This document shows, one piece after another, positions 1 through 8,074 of a stretch of DNA of 21,568 nucleotides. The notes below the pieces were generated by a model. It was not told where the DNA came from, made no database searches, and was given only the letters and a program-made list of their open reading frames with translations. The DNA comes from Phycisphaerales bacterium UBA1845 (GTDB taxonomy: Bacteria > Planctomycetota > Phycisphaerae > UBA1845), in assembly GCA_002338715.1 (NCBI GenBank), contig DDIR01000072.1:1-21568 (forward strand). The letters run 5' to 3'. The position numbers were made by a program, and so were the translations under genes. Every line of letters begins with the position of its first letter. The stretch's first letter is position 1.

Positions 1-613
1 GCGTCTTGCCCATCTTCTTGGTGATCCAGTCTTCGATCGGAGTAAGCGGACGCTCGTACAGCCAGCAGACCACGCCCAGCGCGAAGAAGTTCTTGCAGCG
101 GTTGACACCCTTGGTCGTCAGCCCGAATTCGCCTGCGGCTTCTGCGGTAAGCTTGCCCATCGGAAGCTTGTGAACGCGATAGTCGCGCAGCGTCCCGTCA
201 TCGAGCGGACTCACGTCGAGACCGGCTTTTTGCAGGTTCGACTTGGTGAATGCGTCTTCGTTGACGAGGATGATGCCGCCATCGACGACGTCCTTGTAGT
301 TCATCTTCAACGCGGCAGGGTTCATCGCGACGAGGGTGTCGACGCGGTCACCGGGCGTATGGATGTCGAACTTGCTGAAGTTGATCTGAAATCCACTGAC
401 CCCCGGCAGCGAACCCGCTGGAGCGCGGATTTCGGCGGGAAAGTCGGGCAGCGTCGCCACGTCGTTCCCGAAGATCGAGGAACTGTTGGTGAACTGCGTT
501 CCGGCAAGCTGCATACCGTCACCGGAGTCGCCGCAAAAGCGCACCGTTACGGTATCGTGTTCTTGCCTTTTCACTGGATTAGAACTGTTTTGTGTGGCTG
601 TTGACGTCGCCAT
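1..613 (-). CDS. korA: 2-oxoacid (2-oxoglutarate):ferredoxin oxidoreductase alpha subunit, N-terminal part (cut by window edge)
   Basis: The reverse strand is open from the ATG at 613 to the window edge, giving 204 residues without a stop. The protein begins with a short polar leader, then [46 protein letters not shown] and, near the edge, [17 protein letters not shown]. This is the gamma (Rossmann-like) domain fused to the front of the alpha subunit, as in KorA-type enzymes that oxidatively decarboxylate 2-oxoglutarate to succinyl-CoA with ferredoxin as electron acceptor. The pyrimidine/TPP alpha domain and the partner korB should lie beyond position 1. The start is supported by AGGAG about 11 nt upstream. 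It lies 115 nt downstream of the co-directional CBS-domain gene. The substrate (2-oxoglutarate rather than pyruvate or a branched-chain keto acid) is inferred from the gamma-alpha fusion style and is less certain than the family. Confidence 0.88.
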   Translation of the reverse strand, partial: MATSTATQNSSNPVKRQEHDTVTVRFCGDSGDGMQLAGTQFTNSSSIFGNDVATLPDFPAEIRAPAGSLPGVSGFQINFSKFDIHTPGDRVDTLVAMNPAALKMNYKDVVDGGIILVNEDAFTKSNLQKAGLDVSPLDDGTLRDYRVHKLPMGKLTAEAAGEFGLTTKGVNRCKNFFALGVVCWLYERPLTPIEDWITKKMGKT

Positions 614-669
614 CCGACTGATCACTCCTGAATATCATTGGCGTTGGTTGAACATGAGCAAGCACATGA

Positions 670-708
670 CCGCACCATTTAGAGTTGAGCACATTGCTCG
701 CGGTGCGG
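670..708 (-). other. Stem-loop between the CBS-domain gene and korA
   Basis: Perfect 7-bp arms CCGCACC (670-676) and GGTGCGG (702-708) enclose a second small stem, GAGC/GCTC (687-690, 696-699). There is no T tract on either side, so it is not a canonical terminator. Its place between two co-directional genes fits an mRNA processing or stability element, which is inference. Confidence 0.35.
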
Positions 709-728
709 ACTGCTGTCGTTCGTTTCAA

Positions 729-1199
729 TCAAGCGCCTTCCCGGGTTGCGGTTCCTGTTTGCGGAGATTGTGGCAGGTTATATATGGCCATTGGAAAGTG
801 TTCAATCAGGTAGTTGACAATGCGCCGGACCGAAACGATTCCGATGACCTGGTCGTTATCATCGACAACGGGCATGTGTCGAAATCCACCGCTATTCATG
901 CGGCGAATGACGTCGCGAACACCGTCGGTTGGTCGCACGGCATCGGCATTGGGCGTCATCACTTCGGCGACCGAGTCGTCTTGCGAACGACCGGGTGCCA
1001 GCACGCGGGTGAGGATGTCGCGTTCCGTGAAAATGCCCAAAAGCTTTCCGACCGGGTCGCACACCAGCGCGCAGCCTTTCGACTTGCGTCGCAGGATGTC
1101 GATGGCGGTCGAGATGCGATCTTCGCCGGCAACGGTGATTGGGGGCTCAATGCCCAGATCGCGAATGGTGTCTTGATGTAGGTTGTCAGCAAGGCTCAT
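729..1199 (-). CDS. Tandem CBS-domain protein
   Basis: This 156-residue protein is almost entirely a pair of CBS domains (about residues 18-70 and 78-136), including the motifs GKLLGIFTERDIL and GFRHMPVVD. Such two-CBS (Bateman) modules bind adenine nucleotides or SAM and regulate partner enzymes or channels; no catalytic domain is attached. No signal peptide or membrane segment is visible, so it is probably cytosolic. The start is uncertain: ATG at 1199 lies 15 nt after a GGAGG, ATG at 1214 directly abuts that GGAGG (too close), and a TTG at 1235 would add 12 residues. I chose 1199. It precedes korA on the same strand, so it may sense energy charge for that enzyme or simply be co-transcribed; the partner is not shown by the sequence. 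Confidence 0.85.
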   Translation of the reverse strand: MSLADNLHQDTIRDLGIEPPITVAGEDRISTAIDILRRKSKGCALVCDPVGKLLGIFTERDILTRVLAPGRSQDDSVAEVMTPNADAVRPTDGVRDVIRRMNSGGFRHMPVVDDNDQVIGIVSVRRIVNYLIEHFPMAIYNLPQSPQTGTATREGA

Positions 1200-1255
1200 G
1201 TTGTCTTTTTGCATCCTCCGCTGGTTGTCCCCCAAAAATCCAACGGATTATTGGA

Positions 1256-1284
1256 AGGATAGGTGGTCCTTTTATCAAATTCAA
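1256..1284 (-). promoter_or_regulatory. Candidate sigma-70-type promoter for the CBS-domain gene and korA
   Basis: On the minus strand TTGAAT (1284-1279) is followed after 17 nt by TATCCT (1261-1256). Each box matches the consensus at four of six positions with ideal spacing, and transcription would start about 50 nt before the ATG at 1199. This is pattern matching only. Confidence 0.3.
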
Positions 1285-2000
1285 GGCCACTTGACCGAAG
1301 AATCGCCACAAAACAGGGTCAACGCCCAAGGTGTAACGCCCGATCCCGGCTTCCTTGCGATGCGGGCTAACCGTGCCCGCACCACTTGCCCCGTCGTTCC
1401 AAATGAATCCGCGCCGGTGTGTTTATCGGTGTGTTTAGCCGCACAACCTAGTGGCATCGACTATCCACCCTGAAACGATCGACTAATCTTGGATTTTTTC
1501 TGCCCCAAAGCGCTGATCGTCCGATGTCTGTGCAAACATTCACAAACTCCGCGCCTGCAAAGATCAGTGCCCAAGTGCCGCTAAGCCCAAATACCTCTGA
1601 GCCCCAATCCCTCCAAGCTTCAGCCCCCCCGAACGCTTGCAGGAACCTCAAATCAAGCGTCTAACGCCGGCGCCTATCTTTTCGCTTGGATGGGCCAGAT
1701 CGGCTCGTGTCATTGGAATACGCCCATGCAATGGATATACTCACTTCAAGGGCGTGACATGCATCCATCCCGGGGCTCAACTGCCCGTACCGCCGGGCGA
1801 TTCGTCGCGTCCGAATCGGCACTTTCCACCCGAGTCTGTGCGTCGAACCAATGGTTCACGCGTCGATTCTCGATTGACGGGCCACGTGCTGGTTCAGGGC
1901 GAAACTTCAGCATGGATACATATGCCGCACAAGATGCATATCTTCCGGGGCACCATTTCTTCCGGGGCGCTGCGTCCGGCAATCTTCAGGATAGCGATTG
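1285..2000. other. Long gene-free stretch upstream of the PLP enzyme
   Basis: About 700 bases without a convincing gene. Open frames here have no recognisable protein character and no ribosome-binding site. The right half would be a leader of about 250 nt if the promoter at 1713-1741 is used. It contains two nearby copies of TCTTCCGGGGC (from about 1939 and 1957). I could not fit it to a SAM or cobalamin riboswitch, and no tRNA-like fold was noticed. Confidence 0.5.
1713..1741 (+). promoter_or_regulatory. cbs: Candidate promoter for the cystathionine beta-synthase-like gene
   Basis: TTGGAA (1713-1718) and TATACT (1736-1741) are separated by 17 nt; the -10 box matches the sigma-70 consensus at five of six positions. 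The predicted start near 1748 leaves an unusually long untranslated leader of about 250 nt. A promoter closer to the gene cannot be excluded. Confidence 0.35.
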
Positions 2001-3380
2001 ATGAAATACCACGAGAATATTCTTGATGTCGTCGGGCAGACACCACTCGTCAAGCTCAACCGCATGGTCGAGCCGGGGATGGCCACCATCCTCGTCAAGG
2101 TCGAGTTCCTCAATCCCGGCGGGTCGGTCAAGGACCGGATGGCCGTCCACATGATCCGCTGCGCAGAAGAAGCCGGTCTGATCAAGAAGGGGTCGACCAT
2201 CGTCGAGAGCACTTCCGGAAACACCGGTCTGGGGCTGGCGATGGCCGCAGCGGCTAAGGGCTATCGATGCATCTGCACCATGCCCGACAAGATGTCGCAG
2301 GAAAAGATCGACATGCTAAAAGCCGTCGGTGCCGAAGTGGTCATCACACCGACCAAGGTTCCGCACGATTCACCGGAAAGCTACGTCGAGGTGGCCAAGC
2401 GCATCGCACGCGACACGCCCAACTCGTTTTACACCGATCAGTATTACAACATGGCCAACCCGGAAGCGCATTACCTCACCACCGGCCCGGAAATCTGGGA
2501 GCAGACCGATGGCAAGATCGACTGCCTCGTTGGCGGGATCGGAACGGGCGGCACCATCTCCGGCGCGGGCAAGTACCTCAAGGAGAAGGCTGCAGAAGCC
2601 GGTCGAAACGTTCGCATCGTCTGCCCCGATCCGCTGGGCAGCATCTACAAGAACGCCCACGAAAAACTCCCGCCTGCACAGGATCACGTCTATGCCGTCG
2701 AAGGCATTGGCCATGATTTCATGGTGGGGACGCTGGACTTGTCGGTGATCGACGAGGTGATCAACGTCAGCGACAAGGATTCGTTCATCACCGCAAGGCA
2801 TTTGGCTCGGCAGGAGGGGATCTTCGCGGGCGGGTCGGCTGGCACGGCGCTGTGGGGAGCGTTGAAGGTGGCGCGGGAGATTGGCGAGGGCGGTTTGGTG
2901 GTTTGCATTCTGCCGGATTCGGGCACTCGCTACCTGAGCAAGTGTTTCAACGACGATTGGATGAAGGACAACGGGTACCTCGACCATGACGAGCGCATGG
3001 GCATGGTGCGCGAGCTGATCGAATTCAAAGGCGAGGAAGTGGATTGCGCTCAGCCGGACGAATCGATCGAGAAGGTGGTCGCGCGGATGATGGCGAAGGG
3101 TTATTCGCAGATGCCGGTTCGCAAGGATGGCAACGGCGAGTTCCTGATGATCCACGAGAAGGATCTGCTGCACGGTCTGGTGACGGGCCGCTGCCGACCC
3201 AACGATCCGATCTCAAAGTCGGCGGCACCGCTGGAAGGCCGTGTTGGCCTTCACGATTCGCTGACCAAGGTGCAAGGCATCCTCGACACGGGCAATGTCG
3301 CGATCGTGATGGAAAACGATCATATCGTCGGCATCATCAGCAAGATCGACATGGTGCACTATCTGTCGTCGCGGTCTTAA
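2001..3380 (+). CDS. cbs: Cystathionine beta-synthase-like PLP enzyme with C-terminal CBS-domain pair
   Basis: A 459-residue fold-type II PLP enzyme. The catalytic domain (about 1-325) shows NPGGSVKDRM with the Schiff-base lysine at about Lys44, the substrate loop STSGNTG (71-76), the phosphate-binding GTGGT (181-185) and the GGSAGTA turn (278-283). Residues about 335-458 form two CBS domains (EKVVARMMAKGYSQMPV and IVGIISKIDMVHYL), the arrangement of eukaryotic cystathionine beta-synthase without the haem domain. The expected reaction is condensation of serine (or O-acetylserine) with homocysteine to cystathionine in the cytosol; cysteine synthase activity cannot be separated by sequence alone. 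The CBS pair suggests nucleotide or SAM control. ATG 2001 is chosen over the TTG three bases upstream because AGGA lies about 9 nt before it. The stop overlaps that of the convergent gene. Confidence 0.93.
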   Translation: MKYHENILDVVGQTPLVKLNRMVEPGMATILVKVEFLNPGGSVKDRMAVHMIRCAEEAGLIKKGSTIVESTSGNTGLGLAMAAAAKGYRCICTMPDKMSQEKIDMLKAVGAEVVITPTKVPHDSPESYVEVAKRIARDTPNSFYTDQYYNMANPEAHYLTTGPEIWEQTDGKIDCLVGGIGTGGTISGAGKYLKEKAAEAGRNVRIVCPDPLGSIYKNAHEKLPPAQDHVYAVEGIGHDFMVGTLDLSVIDEVINVSDKDSFITARHLARQEGIFAGGSAGTALWGALKVAREIGEGGLVVCILPDSGTRYLSKCFNDDWMKDNGYLDHDERMGMVRELIEFKGEEVDCAQPDESIEKVVARMMAKGYSQMPVRKDGNGEFLMIHEKDLLHGLVTGRCRPNDPISKSAAPLEGRVGLHDSLTKVQGILDTGNVAIVMENDHIVGIISKIDMVHYLSSRS

Positions 3381-3862
3381 GTCGATTCTGCCCGACTTGA
3401 GAATTTCAAACACGCAATACCAAGCACAACCCCCATTGCAGCGCCATAGGACCAAGTTGAAAAGTCCGCCCACACGATCAACTTGAGAACGGTCGTGTGT
3501 ATCAACAGCAAAAGCGCGATCAATCGAGTGGTTCGGTTTGTTGCCGCCAATAGTCCGTAGGCAAACAAGACCATATGCCCCGAGAATGGCGTTGCGGTCG
3601 TGTACAAACGAGAGGCCGCAGTCGCGATCACCAGCCCGTCAAATGCCATTCTGGTTATTCCAAGACATTGGCGACTTGCGAGTCCATCAACGATAAGCAG
3701 CGCCGAGAAAACGATCGGCGGTATGACATATTGAACAAAGTGCAGCGTTGTCCACCAATCGGAGCGCGTTGCTTTGAGTATCGTCAAGCCAGCTGCGGTC
3801 GCGACGGCTCCGGTGATGATCATTCGACTTTGAACCGCTCTGACGGGCGACTTCTTATTCAT
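3377..3862 (-). CDS. Small multi-pass membrane protein, unknown function
   Basis: 161 residues with about five hydrophobic stretches (roughly 16-33, 43-60, 73-88, 96-107 and 113-131, with a last one near 138-153), separated by short basic or polar loops. After the basic start MNKKSPVRAVQSR the protein is nearly all membrane. No family is recognised and no catalytic motif is visible. ATG 3862 overlaps the stop of the upstream DUF2199 gene by 8 nt, implying translational coupling; a start 18 nt further upstream is possible but lacks a ribosome-binding site. It is the last gene of the minus-strand unit beginning with the exported paralogues. Its TAA occupies 3377-3379 and overlaps the convergent TAA at 3378-3380. 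Confidence 0.7.
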   Translation of the reverse strand: MNKKSPVRAVQSRMIITGAVATAAGLTILKATRSDWWTTLHFVQYVIPPIVFSALLIVDGLASRQCLGITRMAFDGLVIATAASRLYTTATPFSGHMVLFAYGLLAATNRTTRLIALLLLIHTTVLKLIVWADFSTWSYGAAMGVVLGIACLKFSSRAEST

Positions 3863-4388
3863 CGCAACTGTCAAACGCACCGTGGGCGTGCAGCAGTTCC
3901 ATCATGTCATCAACGGAAATGCCGTTGTGGTGTTGCACAGACAAGGGATGGTCGGTCGGCTGCAACTCGATCTTTGGACGATTGGGGTGCGGTTGTAAAA
4001 TGACCTTCGCCTTTAAGTTCAACGTGTCCGGGTAACCCGAAATGCGATTGCAGAACCAACCGAAGTAGGGCGGTTCGTCGGGATCGGGGCAGTCGAACAG
4101 CTCTTGATAGCGCGCGAAATTTTGGGCGCTGAGTGATACCCACACGCCAAGGCCAAAGTACTCCGGCTCGTGGTCAATGATGGGAATCTGAAGCACGCCA
4201 CGAATGAAGTGGTCATCTTCGATGGTGCACAGGTCCGAGGTCAACTCGGCGTCAGCCTGTTCAGACTCATTGAGTTGCGCATAGTGGTACGGCGCGTCGA
4301 ATCCCAGGTCTGGAATGCCGACGTGCGTTTGGTCGCAGTGCCTGCACTTGAAGCGAAGCTCTGAACTCACGATATGCGTTCCCCTCAT
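3855..4388 (-). CDS. DUF2199 domain protein
   Basis: 177 residues. An N-terminal CRHC (residues 15-18) followed by a histidine resembles a small zinc-binding knuckle. The body carries the DUF2199 signature: DLCTIEDDHFIRGVLQIPI (53-71), GVWVSLSAQNFARY (81-94), PPYFGWFCNRISGYPDTL (106-123) and ELQPTDHPLSV (141-151). DUF2199 has no established biochemical role to my knowledge. The protein appears cytosolic. ATG 4388 has little Shine-Dalgarno sequence; a GTG at 4370, preceded by GAGGGGA, is a serious alternative and would start the protein close to the conserved region. It follows the fourth exported paralogue by about 33 nt and overlaps the membrane-protein gene downstream. Confidence 0.85.
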   Translation of the reverse strand: MRGTHIVSSELRFKCRHCDQTHVGIPDLGFDAPYHYAQLNESEQADAELTSDLCTIEDDHFIRGVLQIPIIDHEPEYFGLGVWVSLSAQNFARYQELFDCPDPDEPPYFGWFCNRISGYPDTLNLKAKVILQPHPNRPKIELQPTDHPLSVQHHNGISVDDMMELLHAHGAFDSCDE

Positions 4389-4421
4389 GCAGCGACACAA
4401 ACCCGACTCTGCGATGATCGT

Positions 4422-5594
4422 TTATTCATCTTCGTCGAGCGGCTGACGCGCCATCTCTACCATTGCTTTTATCTTGGCGTCTTCGCTGACGATGATCTCC
4501 ATGACTTGGAGTTTGGCGTATTTCCCACCGTCACGCGTTTTGAAAATAAAGACATCGCCTTCGCGCATCGGGAGCGGGCCACGCTCATAGATGACATCTG
4601 GAGCTTGAAGCACCTCGTCAAGTTCGATGCCCGATAGACGAATGACCCCCGGATTCTGGTAGCTGCCCACGTCGTCCACCTGCAGACGATCTTCGACCTG
4701 GCGGATGGCGAAATCGCGTTGTCTGGATTGATTCTGGAAACCGTCGGAAAATCGATAGCACTTGCGCCAATCCTCAGAGAGGATCGTCTCTCCACTCTCA
4801 AGGCCTTCGGATAAGTCACGGCTACCGTCGGGTTGATAAGCCCAGCGGACACGGGCTGCCCGATGATAGTAGCCTTTCAACGCCACCGTGACGCGCTCTC
4901 CCCTCTCAAGCTTGAGTTTCTCGGAATCGAAGTGGTACCTCTTCTTCAGGGCGCTGAGATAGTGGTTGCCTTTAGCGATTCCCTCAAAGCGAAATTCGCC
5001 TTTGGGACCCGTAGAGACCTTTGAGGACGCCAACGTCAATTCGACGTCTTCACGCCCTTCATTGCCTTCAAGCCAGACGCGCCCCGTGACTTCGCAGCCG
5101 CTTTCTTTCGTTGCGTGTTCGAGTACGAGATCGTCGACGACGGTAACCTCGCCTCCCGAAATCTTGACGCGGTCTACGATTTCATGATATCTGCGATGCG
5201 TCAATCGAAACGCCATTGTGTATTCGTGGGTCGTCACAAAAAGTACCCGCGCCTTGTTGGGCCAGAATCGGGTGTTCCCATTTCGACTGCGTGAGGGGCA
5301 AATAAGGTGAGCCGGTTCATCGCTGCCATCATCGTAGGAATACTTGATCACGACAGCCGCAAATTCTTCCGACGTGCTATTGGCTCTGCGATTCTCGCCG
5401 CAGTCTGGAAACGACCATCCGCGATCATCGTTGCAAACCGAACGATCTTCGGCCAGACGCTTCTGGGCGTAACGGACGGCTTCGTCCACCGAATCGAAGT
5501 CGAGGTCGACACGCGAATTCGAATTACCGAAAGCGGTGAAGGGCATGAACACCACGATGACGCATGCGAATCTAAAGCGGCGATATGATCTCAT
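4422..5594 (-). CDS. Exported tandem-paralogue protein, copy 4 (PEGA-like, carboxypeptidase-regulatory-like and C-terminal WAYQP module)
   Basis: 390 residues with a signal peptide (basic MRSYRRFRFA, hydrophobic core, likely cleavage near residue 23). A conserved helix follows (LDFDSVDEAVRYAQKRL, 31-47), then a Cys-containing insert with GWSFPDCG (59-66). Residues about 79-160 form a PEGA-like beta-sandwich ending in VTVVDDLVLE. Residues about 168-240 resemble a carboxypeptidase-regulatory-like domain (GRVWLEGNE, STGPKGEFRFEGI). The C-terminal module has ARVRWAYQPDGSRDLSEGL (247-265), IELDEVLQAPDVIYERGP (323-340) and EGDVFIFKTRDGGKYAKLQV (345-364). It ends in ARQPLDEDE, identical to copy 3. 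No catalytic residues are recognised; a structural or binding role outside the cytoplasm is inferred. AGGAAG lies 8-9 nt before ATG 5594. It is 35 nt downstream of copy 3. Confidence 0.85.
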   Translation of the reverse strand: MRSYRRFRFACVIVVFMPFTAFGNSNSRVDLDFDSVDEAVRYAQKRLAEDRSVCNDDRGWSFPDCGENRRANSTSEEFAAVVIKYSYDDGSDEPAHLICPSRSRNGNTRFWPNKARVLFVTTHEYTMAFRLTHRRYHEIVDRVKISGGEVTVVDDLVLEHATKESGCEVTGRVWLEGNEGREDVELTLASSKVSTGPKGEFRFEGIAKGNHYLSALKKRYHFDSEKLKLERGERVTVALKGYYHRAARVRWAYQPDGSRDLSEGLESGETILSEDWRKCYRFSDGFQNQSRQRDFAIRQVEDRLQVDDVGSYQNPGVIRLSGIELDEVLQAPDVIYERGPLPMREGDVFIFKTRDGGKYAKLQVMEIIVSEDAKIKAMVEMARQPLDEDE

Positions 5595-5629
5595 GTCAGA
5601 ACTTCCTGTTTGTGTTTTCGACGGTTTGC

Positions 5630-6790
5630 TTATTCATCTTCGTCAAGCGGTTGGCGGGCGAGTTCCGACAGTGCTTCGGCCTTGGCCTCGTTTCCTGCGA
5701 CGATTTCGATGACCTCGAGTTTGGCAAAATGTTCGCCATCCGAGGTTTTGAAAACGAAGATGTCGCCGTCTTTCAAAGTTAATGGTCCACGTTCGTACGT
5801 GACGTCAGGGGCTTGCATGACTTCGTCGAATCGAATGTTGGTCAAGCGAATCATGCCCGTTCCGCCGCTGCTGCTTTCGATTAGGATCTTGTCCTCCTCC
5901 TGTCTGACGGTGAAATCCCGCGGGCCTGAGAGGTTCTTGAGTCCCGTGGCGAATGAGAATTGCGAATATCGCTCCGTCTCGAGGATCGTCTCGCCGCCTT
6001 CCAGATCGCTCGAAAGATCGCGACTCTTCTCCGGCTGATACGCCCAGCGAACGCGGGCGACCCGCTTGCCGTACCCTTTCAAGGCAGCCACACTGCGTTT
6101 GCCTCTTTTCAACTCGGTATAGACTGGACTGATCAGAAACCCGTCCACATTGGCATTCAGTGGGGTATTACCGCTTGGCACGCCTTCAAACTTAAACTCG
6201 CCTCTAGGCCCAGTCTCGACGGTATCTTCCCCCAATCGGATGGTGATACCCTCGAGTTCGTTCCTTCCCTCAAGCCAGAGTCGCCCGATGAGCGACGCTC
6301 CGTTTTCTCTTGTCGCGCGTTCAAGAACAATATCATCGACAACAGTGACCTCGCCTACTCTGACTTCGACATCGCGTGAAAACGCGTGGTATCCACGTTG
6401 TGCGAAACGCAAGTTGAATTTTTGACCCGCGTATGGGCGGACAAAGAGCACGCGAGCCTTACCGGCTTCTATTGGAGCGCTGCCATTTCTGCTGATTGAA
6501 GACGCAATCAGACGCGCGGGATTCTTGTTTTCGTCGGAGTACTCGAATCGGACGACCAAAGCCGCATAGGTTTCGGAAGGCGCCTTCGTTTCTGCTTTTC
6601 CGCCGCAGCCGGGAAAGGACCAGCCGAGTTCATCTTTGGAGTCGGATTCTCCGCCAAGCCGCTCTTCGGCGTAGCGCACCGCTTCATTGACAGTGTCGAA
6701 GTCGAGCGCATCGGGCGATGGGAGATTTCCCAACAGAACGAGTCCAGCCAACGCCATCGGGCCGCACGCGAGTTTGAAGATTGAGATCAT
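5630..6790 (-). CDS. Exported tandem-paralogue protein, copy 3
   Basis: 386 residues with the same plan as copy 4: a signal peptide (hydrophobic stretch about 7-21), the helix LDFDTVNEAVRYAEERL (29-45), an insert with GWSFPGCG (56-63), and a PEGA-like module ending in VTVVDDIVLE. A carboxypeptidase-regulatory-like module follows (GRLWLEG, ETGPRGEFKFEGV). The C-terminal module has ARVRWAYQPEKSRDLS (245-260), RFDEVMQAPDVTYERGP and DGDIFVFKTSDGEHFAKLEV. By hand alignment of the central 125 residues with copy 4, 68 are identical. The closeness, the shared insert and the shared C-terminus mark copies 3 and 4 as the youngest duplication. ATG 6790 has a GAGGGA about 11 nt upstream. Function is unknown; an extracytoplasmic location is inferred from the signal peptide. 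Confidence 0.85.
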   Translation of the reverse strand: MISIFKLACGPMALAGLVLLGNLPSPDALDFDTVNEAVRYAEERLGGESDSKDELGWSFPGCGGKAETKAPSETYAALVVRFEYSDENKNPARLIASSISRNGSAPIEAGKARVLFVRPYAGQKFNLRFAQRGYHAFSRDVEVRVGEVTVVDDIVLERATRENGASLIGRLWLEGRNELEGITIRLGEDTVETGPRGEFKFEGVPSGNTPLNANVDGFLISPVYTELKRGKRSVAALKGYGKRVARVRWAYQPEKSRDLSSDLEGGETILETERYSQFSFATGLKNLSGPRDFTVRQEEDKILIESSSGGTGMIRLTNIRFDEVMQAPDVTYERGPLTLKDGDIFVFKTSDGEHFAKLEVIEIVAGNEAKAEALSELARQPLDEDE

Positions 6791-6895
6791 GTTAGATGGT
6801 TCCCTCAGTTGGCCAAATCGGCTTGCGCTGTTGCGTCAGTTGCACTCCAAACATCGGGCACACGATTCTTGGGAATCGGATCAATTGCGGACGAT

Positions 6896-7987
6896 TCATT
6901 CAAGCGGTTGTCGGGCGATGTCCGTAAGGGATCGCCGCTTGTCGGCTAACCCGACATTGATCGCCAGAACCTGAAGCTTGGCGAAGTGCTTCCCGTCATA
7001 GGTTTTGCAAATGAAGATATCGCCTTCCTTCAATGGCGTGCGCGGATGCTTGTATTCGGCTTTCGGCGCCTGCAGGATTTCGTCCAATCCGATGTCTTCC
7101 AATTGAATGTAGCCGGGACCGTCAGACCCGATGTGTGAACATCTCAGGATCAGTTCTGTGCCTTTCTGATAGACACCCACGTCTGGTCGGTGCTTGCGCT
7201 CTTCGGATTCACCGGCAAAAACGATCTTATCCATTTCGCGAGAATCGAGAACAGCTTCACCCCAAACCAATCCGTCGGACAGGTCCCGCGACTCCAGCGG
7301 TTGATAGGCCCATTGAACCTGGGCGCTGCGGATGAGATACCCCTTCAATGCAACGACTTCATTGGTGCCGCGTTCGACCTGGACCGTGCCCCCTGAAAAA
7401 GTGTATCCGGGTTTGTAAGCCGACACGTATTTCTTTCCGGAGGTCAGCTTGTCAAATCGAAATCGTCCCTTCTCGTCAGTTGTGAAGGCGTCGTCGCCAA
7501 TCCGAACTGTGATCCCTTCAATTTCATCGCTGTCTTCAAGCCAAACGCGCCCGATGATGGTGGACTCATCTGCCTCGGTTGGGCGCTCCATAATCAGGTC
7601 ATCGACGACCAACACGTTGCCCCCGCTGACTTCGACTGTCCTGCTCAGTTCGTGGTAACCGGTGCACTCGAAGATCAGCGTCACCTCTTCTCCGCCTTTC
7701 GACACGAAAAACACACCGGCTTTTCCTGGGCCAAGCATCTGCGTTCCCAAAGTGCCGCCGCGTATTCTGACGTGATACGCGGCTGATCCGTAGTTCTCAT
7801 CTTCGTAGTTAAAAAGCATGACGATCGCGCCGACGTACCTTGGTCCAAGTTTGCCCAATTCCTGCTGAGCGTATTGGACGGCTTCTTCGGTGGAGTCGAA
7901 TTGAAGTGGGTCGGCCTGGGCTGACTGTGCACAAACCGCAAGGAAGAGTAGTGTTATCCAGACATGAAGAACGCGCCGGTGGGACAT
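6896..7987 (-). CDS. Exported tandem-paralogue protein, copy 2
   Basis: 363 residues. A classical signal peptide (MSHRR, then a hydrophobic core, with cleavage likely after AQSAQA near residue 25) leads into the family helix LQFDSTEEAVQYAQQEL. Copy 2 lacks the Cys-containing GWSFP insert of copies 3 and 4. The two beta-sandwich-like modules follow (FECTGYHELSRTVEVSGG to VVDDLIMERP, and IIGRVWLED to GRFRFDKLTSG). The C-terminal module has AQVQWAYQPLESRDLSDGL, IGLDEILQAP and EGDIFICKTYDGKHFAKLQV. It ends in ARQPLE, a shorter version of the ending of copies 3 and 4. ATG 7987 has AAGGAA about 8 nt upstream and is preferred over a TTG at 7993. It is 105 nt upstream of copy 3 and 87 nt downstream of copy 1. 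Confidence 0.85.
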   Translation of the reverse strand: MSHRRVLHVWITLLFLAVCAQSAQADPLQFDSTEEAVQYAQQELGKLGPRYVGAIVMLFNYEDENYGSAAYHVRIRGGTLGTQMLGPGKAGVFFVSKGGEEVTLIFECTGYHELSRTVEVSGGNVLVVDDLIMERPTEADESTIIGRVWLEDSDEIEGITVRIGDDAFTTDEKGRFRFDKLTSGKKYVSAYKPGYTFSGGTVQVERGTNEVVALKGYLIRSAQVQWAYQPLESRDLSDGLVWGEAVLDSREMDKIVFAGESEERKHRPDVGVYQKGTELILRCSHIGSDGPGYIQLEDIGLDEILQAPKAEYKHPRTPLKEGDIFICKTYDGKHFAKLQVLAINVGLADKRRSLTDIARQPLE

Positions 7988-8074
7988 GGGCAATTCCTTT
8001 ATTCAGTTGGCAGTCAATCGGATGTGCTCAGCACATTGATGCTAGCAGTTAGTGTCGGTCAGAACCATGTGAAT

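Noticed and set aside
1742..2000. SAM riboswitch in the leader of the cystathionine beta-synthase-like gene
   Set aside because: The conserved core sequences of SAM riboswitches could not be found; only GC-rich repeats are present.
1637..2026. Plus-strand frame in the leader of the PLP enzyme
   Set aside because: No ribosome-binding site, no protein-like composition, and it overlaps the well-supported start at 2001.
2370..3173. Long open frame on the minus strand opposite the PLP enzyme gene
   Set aside because: It has no domain character and runs antisense to a well-supported enzyme; long antisense frames are expected in GC-rich coding DNA.
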